Both the position numbers and the translations under genes were made by a program. Shown one piece after another: positions 35,789 to 48,900 of a stretch of 64,000 bases of DNA. Each line of letters starts with the position of its first letter. The first letter of the stretch is position 1. Source of the DNA: Episyrphus balteatus (taxonomy: Eukaryota; Arthropoda; Insecta; Diptera; Syrphidae); assembly GCF_945859705.1 (NCBI RefSeq), contig NC_079135.1, forward strand, positions 15,192,501 to 15,256,500. Reading direction: 5' to 3'. The notes below the pieces were generated by a model. The model made no database searches and was not told the origin of the DNA. It saw nothing but the letters and a program-made list of their open reading frames with translations.

Positions 35789-38700
35789 AATTAATTTCAA
35801 AAAATGTTTAAAGGGTTTCAATCAAAAAACTCAAACAATAGGGTAAAAATACGATTATGTTAAAGTGTTGCATGGGATTCAGCAATTATTGTATTGGGTT
35901 GAAATCGTTTAAAATTGTTTGAAAACTAATTTTGTTTGTATTGACAAAATGCATAAAAGTTGTAAAAGTACTTTTTAATTAATTTTTTTTTTGTATGTCA
36001 AAAAAATGGTTACCAATTATTTTAAATGTTAATAAAGGAAGTGCATGCAAAGACTTAGGTTTTTTTTTTTTTTACCAATTCTCAAAACAGGCTCTTAGGA
36101 ATATTGACATATGTATTATTTACAATTTAAAGCTAAATTATACATTTTCTTTTCACTTAAATGTGCATAATTTCTAAAGGCTAAATTTTTAAATCAATAT
36201 TTAAAACACTAAAAAAATTAATTAAAACTAAATTAATAAACAAATTAATTTTAAACTAGTTTTTAATTATAAAGCAAACTTATTGATTAATTTGCACTGT
36301 TTATCTATTTTATGTTTATTGGATTTTTTTTCTTAATTTTTAAATTACTATGCAAAAACAATAAAATGTATGTTTGTTATTTGGAGGTCTTAAATTTCAT
36401 ATTCTATTTAATATAGATATGCATCAGTCGAGTAGAATGGTTTCAAAATACACTATTTTTTTCAATAGTTTGATATGAAAGCAAAGAAAATTAACCTTGA
36501 CCCTGATCCAATCTATCAGTACCATTTTAAGTATCTTATTTTATTGCATCAAATTCAGCTTAAGCAATAAAATAAATGAATGGGAATTTTTTTTTTTTTT
36601 TTTTTCAAATTCTTCTTAATATAATAGTCGTCACTATGGTCAGCGACCCTATAAACTAATATCATCCAAATTAAATCTCCATATTAAAATTGTCTCTGTT
36701 TGCTTCGCTGTGCTGCACCAAAAAAAAAACATCAAAATGCGGAATTGAAAAGAAATTCTTGTTTTCGCTTAAAAGATTCGATAAATCTCTTCAAGGTCAT
36801 TCAACGGAAATTGAATGAATATTGTGATGATTTTGGGTACATTTTGATTAAAGATACTAAAGTTGTTTGTCTATAGAGCTGACACTAAGTTGCATCAACA
36901 GAATTAAATTCAAAATTCAGTTTGTCATTTCAATAATAATAGTGTTGTGACGTTTTTCTTATTTTTTTTTTTTATTTTTTTTATTTAAATTTTTTAGAGA
37001 GGTGGTTTGCGGTTAAAAAAAGCATGGAAATTTTAATATGTCGTCAATATTTATATTTTCAAGATTTTTTTTAATTAATTTACACTTAAAATAAAGTTTT
37101 GTCTGACGAAAAAAAATAATTCCAGTTAGTATTCAAATTCGCATTAATCTGACTCAAACATGAACATTGGATGTCAGAGTTAATCACTATAAAGTTGACT
37201 CATTATGTAAATAATGACTTTGGTACATAGTGATAGGCCGAATATAAAAAAAAATAGCAACACTATATTTCCCCACGAATCGCTAATCAATATTAGTTTT
37301 TTTTTTCTTATGAAATTCGAATTCAGGTCTTGTTAGATTAATGGCAATAATAAAATATATTTTTTCAACCAGTTTTTATTTTTTTAAGTGACATCAAATA
37401 CCTTTTTATATGAGTAAATCAAATTAGCTTGTGGTATATGAGATTTGATATGAAATCCAGTCATACGTCATTTCGAAATTTTAGTTTTATTGATGTGGGT
37501 TTGGTAAAAAGTGTGACCATGGTACTTATAAGTGTGACCATTCTTTTTTTTTTTTTTTAATTTTATTTTTTAATTAATGTTTTTAAGGTTTTTTGTTCTT
37601 TTCACTATTTTTCATGTGTGGTTTTATTTTAAATTAAAAATTCTGATTTTAAGATAAAACAGCTGAATAAGTGCTAATTCAATGCTAAATTTAAAATATT
37701 ATATCCAAAAAAAACTAATACCCCAAAATGTCTAGTAGTAAAATATTATGAGATAATAATGACAAATGTTGGATATTAATCTTCAAATCATCGATCACTA
37801 AACATCGACCTTAAAAAATATTTGCAATAATTAATAACGCTTAGCTATAAACAAATTTCACACTTTAATTAATAAATGTCTAACAAAACAACACAAAAAA
37901 CATCTTTGACATTTTTTTTTCAACTGAAATTGAAATTAGTATCCCAAAGTGTTACAAAATAAAATGGCAAGTGTTTTGCATAAATTTAAGTGAAACTTTT
38001 GAAAAAAAAACCTACGTAATACCCTTAGGCCACCTGCTGTTAAGAGGGTGAATCATTTTTGATAATGTTTAACGCAATCATAAATTAAAATTAAAATGTT
38101 GGGGTTTTATTATGATTTGACAAAACGCACCTTATTTTTAAATTGCTTATTTAACTTAAATTTTTGCAAATGACTGAACAATATTGAAAGAAATTATGTT
38201 TACTAAAGCCTAAGAAAAATATTCTTTTTGTTAATTATTTTCCGGTTTTAATATTTTCAAATAATGTTTTTTTTTTTATTTGTTTTACATAATTTCTGAG
38301 TTCAGGTTGATAATGTGGTGATTCCCATGAAAATTTATAAAAAAAAGCTACTACTTAATTATAATTTTTGATTTTTTTAGACTTTATTACCTAGTTTATT
38401 AAATTTAAGTCAAATTTGAATGTTGAAGATAATAAGTTAATGAAAATATGATATTTTTTGTTGAAAAAAAAAAACAGAAATGGAGTTTTTTAAAATTTGT
38501 ATCAACAAGACATTGACATGAATTTGACGAGGATTAGATTTAAAGTCCCACGCATTTTTTTATTTCACAAAAGAAAAAATAATGCTTCGAATTTTGATTT
38601 CTTCACCATGAAATCACAACTTCATTTGAAATTAAATTAAATGAAGTTGCATGTGCTCTAGCTTAAAACTCATTAAAAACAAACATATAAATAAAAAAAA

Positions 38701-40336
38701 AAAATAGTTTATGATATAAAGATAATTAGAAGATTTAATTGATAACAAAAAAAAAAAACAAAAGACCACAAAAGACTCAGAACAATACAAGTTCTGCTTA
38801 AATTAATTAAAAAGTAATAGATTATGAAGGTAACATTGGAATTCCAGATTCAAAACTAGTAAGTTGGTAGTAAGCAGGCATCACTAAATTAATTAGTGAT
38901 ATCTACTGTGGTTCTATCACAAACTGTGGTTTATACAATAACGTCTGCTATGTCATGACTGTGGTTCATATTTGATACAGTTGTTACAGTTTAATTATAA
39001 ATGTTCTGTATGAGTAGGGTAAATCACAGTAATTGTATCCACCTCCCCCGAATTTTGTTTTCCATTCGTGAAAATAATAGACGAATAATTGTCAAAGATA
39101 GAAAAAAGGCTGATTTTTGGTATATACAGCTTGGTGTTAGGGTGGTTTTATAATCTGTGAAATGTCCTGAAGTTTCCTCTGTCCGCTAGTCCCATTAGAA
39201 AGGCTCAAAGGTCACAACATTTTTATTTTAAAAACGGTAGGTTTTAGAAAAAAATTATGTTCCACAAAATGGAAGCTGGGGTTATTTTTTAAAATCAAGA
39301 ATGTTATGACCTTTAAAAAAGGCATTTGGTAAGAGGGTTGACAAAAAAAAAATTTAAACAAAAAATTAAAGCTTCGAGATGAGGAAGGGGTTAAGTGATA
39401 TTTTTAAAAATTTTTATTTTTTGCAGAGGATGTCAGTAGTTAAGCAGTTATCTTTATTTATTACACTCTGCAATGTAATAGTGATCAAAAATTATATAAG
39501 GGTCTGAGGTTTAATAATATGTTAACCAAATTCGTATATCGTTCGTCTTTGTCTCGCTTAAATCGGTTGAAGTTGTTAAGAAAAAAAAAAAAAAAAGATT
39601 TGATATGAAAAAATGATTTTTTCCTTCACTTATTATTTCGCAGCTTCTTTACTAAGTGTACAATTTCAACAAAGATAAGCTTAAAATGTAAGAGAAAAAA
39701 TACGTTAAATGATAAAAAAGAAAAAAATATCATTATAATAAATTAAAACTTAATATTTTACACGACGTAATTGGTTTTTAATACAGAAAAATAGTAAATT
39801 TTATTAAATCTCGATTTTATATCTTAAGTATTAAATTTAAATAATTTTTTGGCGTTGCCTCTTATTTAACATAGAAGGGTTATGATATGAGCCTTCTAAT
39901 ATTTTCATACAAATTCTTTATGTGCATCGTTATAAACACCATTTAAGGATTTGTCATGAAAATTAAATATTCCATCGTAAATATAATTATTTTTTTCATT
40001 TTTGATTCTAATGTGGATGTATAAAATTTATATGCAGTTCAAAAAAATGCATACATTTTCTTGTATAAAATTGAACGCTCTACAAAAATGCTTTTATAGA
40101 ATTGAAAAAAAAACGACGTGAAAAATTAACAAACATAATTTTTAGTCGAAAAAAAAAATTAATTCGAATTTATTGAAAAATTCTAATACGATAGCATTAA
40201 TAGTTTGACAGTTATACAAAAGGACCTGTGAAACCAAAAAACCAAATAGATAATAAAAAATTCGAAAAGCTTGCCAAATTTTTTAAAAAACCTATTTGAA
40301 AAAATTACATTTTATATTTTAAAGTCGAATAAAAAA
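35789..40336. other. Intergenic DNA, no gene recognised
   Basis: About 4.5 kb of AT-rich sequence with long T runs (for example 36589-36605 and 37540-37558). The only frame over 59 codons, at 35995, is low-complexity. A cluster of RUNX-type sites lies at 38907-38966. Confidence 0.5.
38907..38966 (+). promoter_or_regulatory. Cluster of three RUNX-type sites
   Basis: CTGTGGTT occurs at 38906, 38924 and 38959, each containing the RUNX core TGTGGT. A near palindrome CACTAAATTAATTAGTG with homeodomain-like TAAT cores lies just upstream at 38882-38898. Enhancer function is an inference from site density only. Confidence 0.25.
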
Positions 40337-40953
40337 CACCGGCACACAAAAAAAAAAAGTGTCATGAACCAGAAACCAGACCTATCTTTCTATATGTTTT
40401 TGGGCACGCTGAATCCGAATTTTAAGTCCGTTTGGCCCCATCACCCTCCAGTTTTGAGCTGTGAGTGCATTTTGTTTGAATTTTTATGACTTTTTTGGAG
40501 TTTTTTTGCATTTTTCTCAAAACTGAAGGGTGACCGGGCAAAACGGACTTGAAAATCGGATTCAGCGGTCCCAAAAACATATAGAAAGATAGGTCTGCTT
40601 CCTGGAACTTGAAACTTTTTTTTTGTGTGCCGGGTATGACAGCGACATGTCGCGACAGTGCTAGCACACAAAAAAAAAAGTTGTATGAACCAGAAACCAG
40701 ACCTATCTATCTATATGTTTTGGGACCGCTGAATCCGAATTTTAAGTCCGTTTTGCCCGGTCACCCTCCAGTTTTGAGAAAAGTGTAAAAAAGACCCCAA
40801 AAACTACCTTTTTTTGAGTTTTTTGCATATTACTCAAAACTGGAGGGTGACAGGGCTAAACGGACTTGAAATTAGGATTCAGCGGTCCCAAAAACATATA
40901 GAAAGATGGGTCTGGTTTCTGGTTCATGACACTTTTTTTTTTGTGTGCCGGTG
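40337..40953. mobile_element. Double foldback element with CACCGGCACACA termini
   Basis: Left end CACCGGCACACAAAAAAA and right end TTTTTGTGTGCCGGTG are inverted repeats. The element consists of two successive hairpins (about 40337-40635 and 40663-40953) whose four arms are all homologous, sharing ATGAACCAGAAACCAGACC, CATATAGAAAGAT and CACCCTCCAGTTTTGAG. Between the hairpins is a short unique spacer with GCGACATGTCGCGACAG. Open frames of 72-81 codons over it follow the repeat. Confidence 0.85.
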
Positions 40954-42601
40954 AAATTAATAAATATCCAACAATATTTTCGATATAACTATGAACTAAA
41001 AAATTTTTTTTTATTCAGTCTAGTATCTATACTATATGAAACGTCCATGCAAAATTTCATGAGTCTGCCACATATTTTCGAAGAATAATTGGTAATATTC
41101 TTACTCTTGCTCTCCTATATTGAATACTACGAACGATGTAAATTTCATGCTTTTATAACAAAACGCACAATCGACCTCATAGATAGAATGTCAAGGAATT
41201 GTTAGAAAACAAATGGTGATTTAATATAGAAAATAAAAATGATTTCTTTTATGTAAACATAACTTAGTTCAAATGAAAAATCGATCGATTTTCGGGTCAC
41301 TGTGGTGTATGTGTAATCTTTTTTTTTCTCTAAAAAACTTAAGCAATAACGTAATTCACCACTGACCAAACAATATCGATAACTAAGTCTTATGATAATT
41401 TTCTAAACTTTTGTATGACCTATCCTAATATAGAAAAAAAGGATACCAAAAAAGAAATAATCCAACCATGTTCATAAATATATTTAAGCAGCAAAGAGGA
41501 ACAACCAACACTAACAAGAAATTTGCATAAAATGATCGATTATAAGAAATATGTCAAATGTTTTTCTTACTCGTAGGTGTTGATTCTCCTACTCAATTTA
41601 TTCTCTTCTAAGAATCATCATCACTTTTGAACCTTAATTGAATCCTTGACATTTTCCAAAAACATCATTTCAAACTCGAAAATGTCAAAGTATCAAATCG
41701 CACAAAGATCTCGTGTAAATCATTTAATCTTGTACAAAAAAAAAAAAAAAAACACTCAAACCAAAAAATAAACGCCCTAATTTCAAACAAACAACAATAA
41801 CATTACATTCAAATCCAAAATTCACCTACATCAATCCATCTTTTTATATCTAACACAACATTGTTTGCCATGTCATAAATATTAATTAATATCCATTTAA
41901 TGTCTTTTTCAGATTTGCGCTGACAACGAAAAAAAAAAACACACACACACACAAAATCCTCATCAGTTCCTACGTAAAGAATTCCCATTAACTCGAACAA
42001 AAGTTCAATATTTCTAAAAAAAAAAAAAAAACCCTGTGAACAAGCGCGGCCTAGAGAACTCACTTCTTCAATTATTCACATTCAATTAGAATTCGAACGA
42101 AAAAATTTCAATTACACAAACGATTTCTGCTGCTTCACTAATCGATTCACTAATTGAAATCAGGATTCTTCGTTCGTTTGATGCGAGTATAAACCTGGTA
42201 TACCTCAATTCTACTCTGACAGCCCATTTCCAAGCGCTTAGACAGAAAATATCGCAAAACTAATATTATTGAACGAAAACTTCCACCACCAAACCACCAC
42301 CATCGTTACGTTAGACGTATAGAAGAAGGATCATGATTATTGGATGATTCACCTACAAATAATCACATTGCCGTCACACCAATAACCCATACACCGCCAC
42401 CATCACCAAACTCATTACACTGCATCATCATCATCACCTGGAAACTGCATTCAACAGTCCTTGCGCTGAGATAAAGGAGGCTCTTCTTTAAGCCTCCTTA
42501 CCGTAACTGTATACCAGATCCTAGAGTAAACACATACACAAACACAAAAAAGGACTAAAAGGATACAAAAAAAATTTTTCAAAAAAAAAAAATCGATTTT
42601 C
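40954..42601. other. Region upstream of the RASD-type gene
   Basis: Holds the dispersed motif at 41294 and, from about 42060, less AT-rich DNA with ACCACCACCATC and CATCATCATCACC words that could be 5' leader. A TATAAA at 42190 (GAGTATAAACC) is a possible promoter element, unproven. An in-frame stop at 42527-42529 precedes the chosen start codon. Confidence 0.4.
41294..41325 (+). repeat. Dispersed short motif, copy 3
   Basis: GGGTCACTGTGGTGTATGTG followed by TAATC and a T run; third copy of the motif at 6167. Confidence 0.7.
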
Positions 42602-42960
42602 ATGTCACGAATTGACCATCGACCTGGCAATGTCTGCAGCAGCACTCCAATGTCAAATAATACATTCTGGTGTCGAACAAAGGACCATTTTATAAATATA
42701 GCTAGCCGAATCGGGACCTGCAAAATGGAATGTTCCACTCGATTGAACAAGTGTGGCACCTGGTTTTGTTCTCGCACTAATAATAACAATAACAACAACA
42801 ATATGACATTCAACAGTGGAAACAACGAGCTAAATGGAGCGAAACCCATTCCGTTTACGAGTGAAATAGTTCAGGGGCCCGGCCCCAGTCCGGGTAGTTC
42901 GGGTTCGTGTGATGATAGCGAGCCACCAGCAAAGAATTGCTATCGACTTGTAATGTTGGG
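42602..42960 (+). CDS. RASD-type GTPase, coding exon 1
   Basis: Encodes residues 1-119 and part of Gly120: a Cys/Ser/Asn-rich extension with an eight-Asn run coded by AAT/AAC repeats (42780-42801), a Gly/Pro/Ser segment, and the first beta strand NCYRLVMLG. The donor is GG/GTAAGT. The first ATG after the upstream stop (42602) has a weak context (TTTTCATGT); Met42 at 42725 has the better CAAAATGG, so a 342-residue form is possible. Confidence 0.88.
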
Positions 42961-45900
42961 GTAAGTAAAACTTATGTATAACAAAAAAAGTAGAAAAAAA
43001 AAAAATAAAATAAAAGAGGGTTTAATTTTTGTTTTCTATTAATCATTCATGTGGAAGACAGTGGCACAGTGGGGTTGGCAAGAAAAAAAAAGCAACAAAA
43101 ACTCATTTTGTTTTTTTTTTTTTTTTTAAATAAACAAATAAAACTCTATATTTCCGTAGAAATAGTGTTTAGGAAAAGGTAGCGATTGCCCCTAATTACT
43201 TTTTTTGAATAAGTCTTTTTTAACGTAAAAATTCATAAAACACAAATTTGTAAAAAGAGTTTTGATTATTGTTCCTACCTTCGGGTTCGATGATAAAAGT
43301 TATCATTATAATAAATAATTCAGTAAAATTGTTTCAGCAGGTACAAGGAGTTATTATTTTATAAATTTATAAAAAAATTTTTTTCCTAAGAAAATTAACG
43401 GAAAGTTCCTAAATCTTTCCTGAAAAGTTTTTAAGGTGAAAATTGGTTGGTATTTATTGAAATTCATTTTTTTATTTATTGGATTTTGATCTTATGTTGC
43501 TTGTTTTTAAGGTCCGTTCGCAATGATTAATCAATAATAAAACTAGGCAAATTCAAAATCCATGTTTTTGACTGAAAATAGTTAAAAATAGTTAAATTAA
43601 AAAAAGAGGTTGTCTGTAAAGCCGGTTTACGGACGATGATTTTACGTGATAACGTCGTAAGAAAACAGGTTGTGGCTTTTAAATTGAGTCAATTGAAGCG
43701 TTTATTTATTTCAAACAATCATAATTTACAAGAAAAAGCTAAAAAAAATTACCTTTTTTCTTTTCTCATTATATTAATTTTTTTATTTTAAAGCTTACAA
43801 AAAAAATTATACCATTAAAAAGCCAAATGTTTCTTCTAAATAATAAAAAACATTTTTGAATTTTTACAATGCGCAAAAAGTATTAAAATAATTTATTAAA
43901 AACAATCATTTCTTATGAAAAAAGAGAAAAAATCATTTCCATCACCCAAAAATTCATTTTTTTGATATAACACCCTATAATAAATTTTATACCACCTGAA
44001 AGCTTATTGCTTTAGCTCAAAAAAAATTTATATATCGATCATGTCTATTAGACATCTACAAAAAGAGGTAGAATTTTTTGAACTCGATCAATTTTCATAA
44101 AAAAAGCAAAAAAAAACATATAATTTTATGTTCTCACGCTATTGAATCAATTTTTTTTAGACAACCTATACAAAATTGTATACCATGTAAAAGCTTATAA
44201 TTTCACCTTTCATATGACGTTTCAATCTTATTTTTGCGATGCCTAGAAATAAAGTTAGAATTTTTTAAAACCAACCATGTCGAAATTCCAAACTGATCAA
44301 CAGATCTCCACAGGTGTTTTGAGGTATTTCGCAAGTTTTTTAATTTAACATTGTGTAGCTTGTAGTGAATGTACAGTTATGTGTGATATACCAAATGAAA
44401 GGTAACATCATCAGAATGCTCAATAAAGTTAAATCAAATTTGTATTTGCTTTAGATCAAAACATAGAACCTGTTGAATAATAAAACTTTATTTTACCGTT
44501 ATCTCAAAATTGTGACTACAAAATTGATTAAAATTGATTGACAAATATTGTCCTGTCTATTGTCTATAAATACAATATAAATTTCATTTATTTATCTGTT
44601 GAAAAAAAAAGATAAAAATAAAAAACGGTTAAAAAAGGTCAAAAAAACTTGGGACAAAAAAACTTGTTTTTCCTGTTATTCGGTCAAAAACCATTTTGAA
44701 ATACCAAGTTTTTGCACATGTATGCGCACAGTCATAGACTACATGTTATATAAGCTTAAGATTTTTTGTATGCTACAAAAAATTTTAAAAAAAATAAAAA
44801 CTCACCCAAAAATACCCCAAAATAAGTAGGTGTTTTTCAAAAATTCATACTTCAAAACGCAGAGACTTAAAAAAAATCCATAGCAGAACCCTAACTTTTT
44901 TTTATTATCTTTCGAATGACGTTTTTAAAATTGTCAAAAAAAAAAATTCCCCTACCTATAATCACTACTTTGTAAAAGGTCTACCTCATGTTTCAGTTTT
45001 AGAAAACCATTAATAGCTTATTTTCCAAATTTTTTAGAATTTTTTCAATACCATTGTCAGTCTTCCAATAAATTTATCTATTGATTAAAAAAAATTCAAC
45101 ACTTTACATTGTCGCGTTTAGAAAATAGCCAATTTTTGAAATTTTGTTTTACCAGTATTTACCCTATTAAAACATTGAATTTTTAAAATCCTTCAAATTT
45201 ATTTAACTTTAGGTTATTATCTTCCAAATAAGCTATAAAAGCTTTTTGTATCTCTAATAGTTTATTTTTAATTTTGAATTGAAATTTTTGCTCCACTGCG
45301 AAAGTGAGAGAGTGGAACGTTAGAAAATGGCGTAACTTTTTTGTTTGTGTCTGCCATGGTTCATCGATTTATAAGACGTTATCACGTCAAAAAAATTAAA
45401 AAATTAGATATCACTAAATTTGTTGCATTTTATTTTTGTTTAAAAAATTGTGAATAGATTTTTATGTATTTATATAAATGATTAATAAAAATAATAAGAA
45501 TAAATTCTGCTAGATTATGATTATAGATTTTTAGTTGTCATATAATGAAAATAGAAAAGTTCATTTTTTTCATAAACGGCTCTAAGTCTAAACATTTTCA
45601 TCAAAACTGAAGGTGAAACTTTTGTGCTAAAAAAATACTTTTTGGACCATTTATGAACGGTAACTGCTATTAGCGGTAAAGCAATTTTTTAAAAGTCTAA
45701 ATTTCGCTCAAATGTTCAAACCGATTTTAACTCACAGTACACATAAAAAGGTAATATATTCCGAACTGACATTGGTCGCCAGATTGTCAAAATATGACAC
45801 TTTGGCGACCAATGTCAGCTACCGAATTCTTAATTGTTTAAAATACCGACGAAAAACGCACAAAAACCGATAAACCACGCACACCACTAATTTTTAAACA

Positions 45901-48900
45901 ATTATTTACCATTTTCCTCAATGAAACACGAAGAAAATTTGTTATTTTTCAATTTATAATATTTTTAAATGACATTTTATAAATTAAAACAAAAACAAAT
46001 TTCCTGTTTACTGCGATTGAAATATAAAAATTAAAGGCCGACCTGACAGATTGGTGCCCATTTTTGACAAACAAATTTTGACAACGTTCGGAATATATTA
46101 CCTTATTATGTGTACTGTGATTTTAACTAACTTATTGTTACAGAAACGTCTAAGTTTCAATTCAAATTAAAAGATAATGAAAATAATTTTTTATTTTTAT
46201 CTATAATCAGTAGCAAATACGTTTAGGTATGCAGTCGAGCATTTCATTTTCAAAACTTCTGAAGAAGTTTTCACTTCAAAAAAACGTTTTTTTGCATTTT
46301 CTAACTATAATATTTCAAAAACGGGAGCTGATTAGTTTTTTCTGACTTCGGATTCGAGTTCAACACACCGAAAACCTTGTAAACCAGTGTTATTTTTAAG
46401 CTCTTCTTGATTTCACCATTCGCAACTTTTGCGCGCTATTACGATTTAAAATTCGAAAAAAAAACAGTTTTTCGACCCATCTTTAACACTTTTTAAATTA
46501 TTATAAGGCTTAATTCACAATTTCGAAAATTTTGGGAAAAATTGCCAACTTTGGAAGCGATGCATTTCAAGACTTGTTGAACCAATGAAGCTGGCTGGCA
46601 GTTGCCTTTGAATTATAGTTAGTTTGATCCATTTGAGAATCAATACAACAAAAAACTATCTAAGTTTTTCGAAGTCCACGGAACCACGGATAAACCCATA
46701 ATTTTTGCAATGGTAACGTTCAACAAGCCTACAAAACCTAACGCTAACTTCTATTAGTGTCAGTATATCTCTACTTGAAATCGTCAAACTTGTTTGAAAA
46801 ATTTTAAGTTGTTTATTTTTGATGTAATAATTGATAACTTTTCCTAATTTTGCTCTACTGTAAGTCATACTCATACACCTACATCAGTTGAATTCCCTCC
46901 CCTCCCAAACACTTTCATATTTCAATGCAAATAAATATTTTCCGACAAAACTGTCCCTTGTGATCTCTTGAACTTTATTTCTGAAATCACAATCAATTCG
47001 AATTCCTGTTATTCAATTTTTGAAAAAACTCAATTTAAAAAATGTATAACGAAGTACAGATTTGACATTCTAATAAAAAAAAAACTGACGAATTCCCAAA
47101 AGCAACTCAAACTTTTACCCTATATGAAAAGGTTTCAAATTGAAAGGATGACTATTATAAATGAACACTATTTGATAGTATGACAAGTTAACTGTTAAAT
47201 AAACATAAAAATGAATGAATATCAACCTTCTAATAGAAATGTCACTCAAAAAATAATAATACAAAAGGAAACTACTCGTCGTACACATAATAAAGACCTT
47301 ATCCATGTTAACTGTCTTTTCACTTGAGTCTTGTTCTTGAGTACCTATATAAAATGTTACTTTCTAGCATCGTCAGTTTGACATATTCTACCTACCTACC
47401 TACAATTTAATTTCTTGTTTCAGTTTGAAGCAACAGTTTCTCTGTGAGAATACTATAAAAAGTCCTTCAACCAGGGAAAAGCTGAACAGAACAGAACATC
47501 AATCGTATATTATGTAGTTTTTGTTGAATTAAAGTCAAGTGTCGTCCTCTTTAACTCTCTTCTTCGGATGATGTCTGTCATTCAATGTCATTTCATCATC
47601 TTGTCTATCAGATGTCTCCTCTGTATGTGTCGTATCCTAATTTTTCTTCTTCTTTTTTCTTTCATTTTCATTCAATTGAATTAAATGGAGAAAAAAAAAT
47701 CTCGAAGAAACTTAATTAAAGCGTGAAAATGATTGAGATATTATATATCTCTCCAGTCACTTTCAGTCCTTTGTGCATTGTTCTCTGAAGTTTCCATCCA
47801 TCCGGGGTTTTTTTTTCTCTCTCAAATTCTGTTTTCCCAAAAAAAAAAAAAAAATTCTTTTATTAAAGTGAATGATTTAATTTTGCATGTCCTTTGGGTT
47901 TTATGGGTTTGGTCGAATTATGCTTTATTAAGGACAAAAAGAAGGGGGAAAAGAAAGAAAGATAAAAAAAGATGCTTCGAGTTATGGGAAGGAATTTGTC
48001 TTAAAGATGAACGAAATTTTATATTTTTTTTGCTCTTATGACGTCGTCGTCCTTTTTCCTTAAAAGTGCCAAAATTATGTTATTTTTTTTTTTCATTTCA
48101 ATATCAACTCAAAATTCACGACATAAATTTTAAGTCTTTTTGGAGATGAAAAATAAACAAAAAAAATTACAAAACATTTTGATTACACAAAAGACCAAAA
48201 GGATATTATTTTTATTGTGGTTCTTAGTCTTGTTTGATGCATTTTTTTATGTCGCTCCCAGGAGCCAATAAAATATACAAAAACGCTAATAATGGTTTAT
48301 AATTATATTTTTAAAAGTCATTAAGGTAATTAAAATCCCGTCAGGCTTTAAGACTTCTAAATTAAACAAGATTATTAACCTTAGGGTGTTATTTCATTTT
48401 TTTTTTTTTTGGCAAATTATTTAAGGCTAAAACCATTTGGTTAATTATACAGCTCATAGGTATTCATTACATTTTTACAACTTTTTTCTCTCTTTTCTCT
48501 TCTCACCTTTTTTGTATAGATCCGCTCGAGTTGGTAAAACATCTTTAGTTTCACGATTTCTTGGTGGCAAATTTGAGGAATCCTACACACCGACCATTGA
48601 AGATTTTCACAGGAAATTATATCGGATACGAAGTGAGGTTCATCAGTTGGATATTCTTGACACTTCGGGTAACCATCCATTTCCGGCAATGAGAAGACTA
48701 TCATTTCTTACCGGTAAGTTTTAGCGAAAAGAAAAAGAAAAAAACCTCTATGAATATGGAAATTTTATGTAAAAAGTTGAACAAGAAAGAAGAAAAAAAA
48801 AAAAAATTGTTTGCTTAAGAAGATGAACATAAGAAAGTTTGCATAAACTTTTTTACTTGCTCTATAGGGCAAGTATTGGTTTCGTGTAGAAAAAAAAAAT

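Noticed and set aside
42451..42849. 132-codon minus-strand frame with a hydrophobic Leu run
   Set aside because: The Leu run is the complement of the AAT/AAC codons for poly-Asn in RASD exon 1; the frame is antisense noise.
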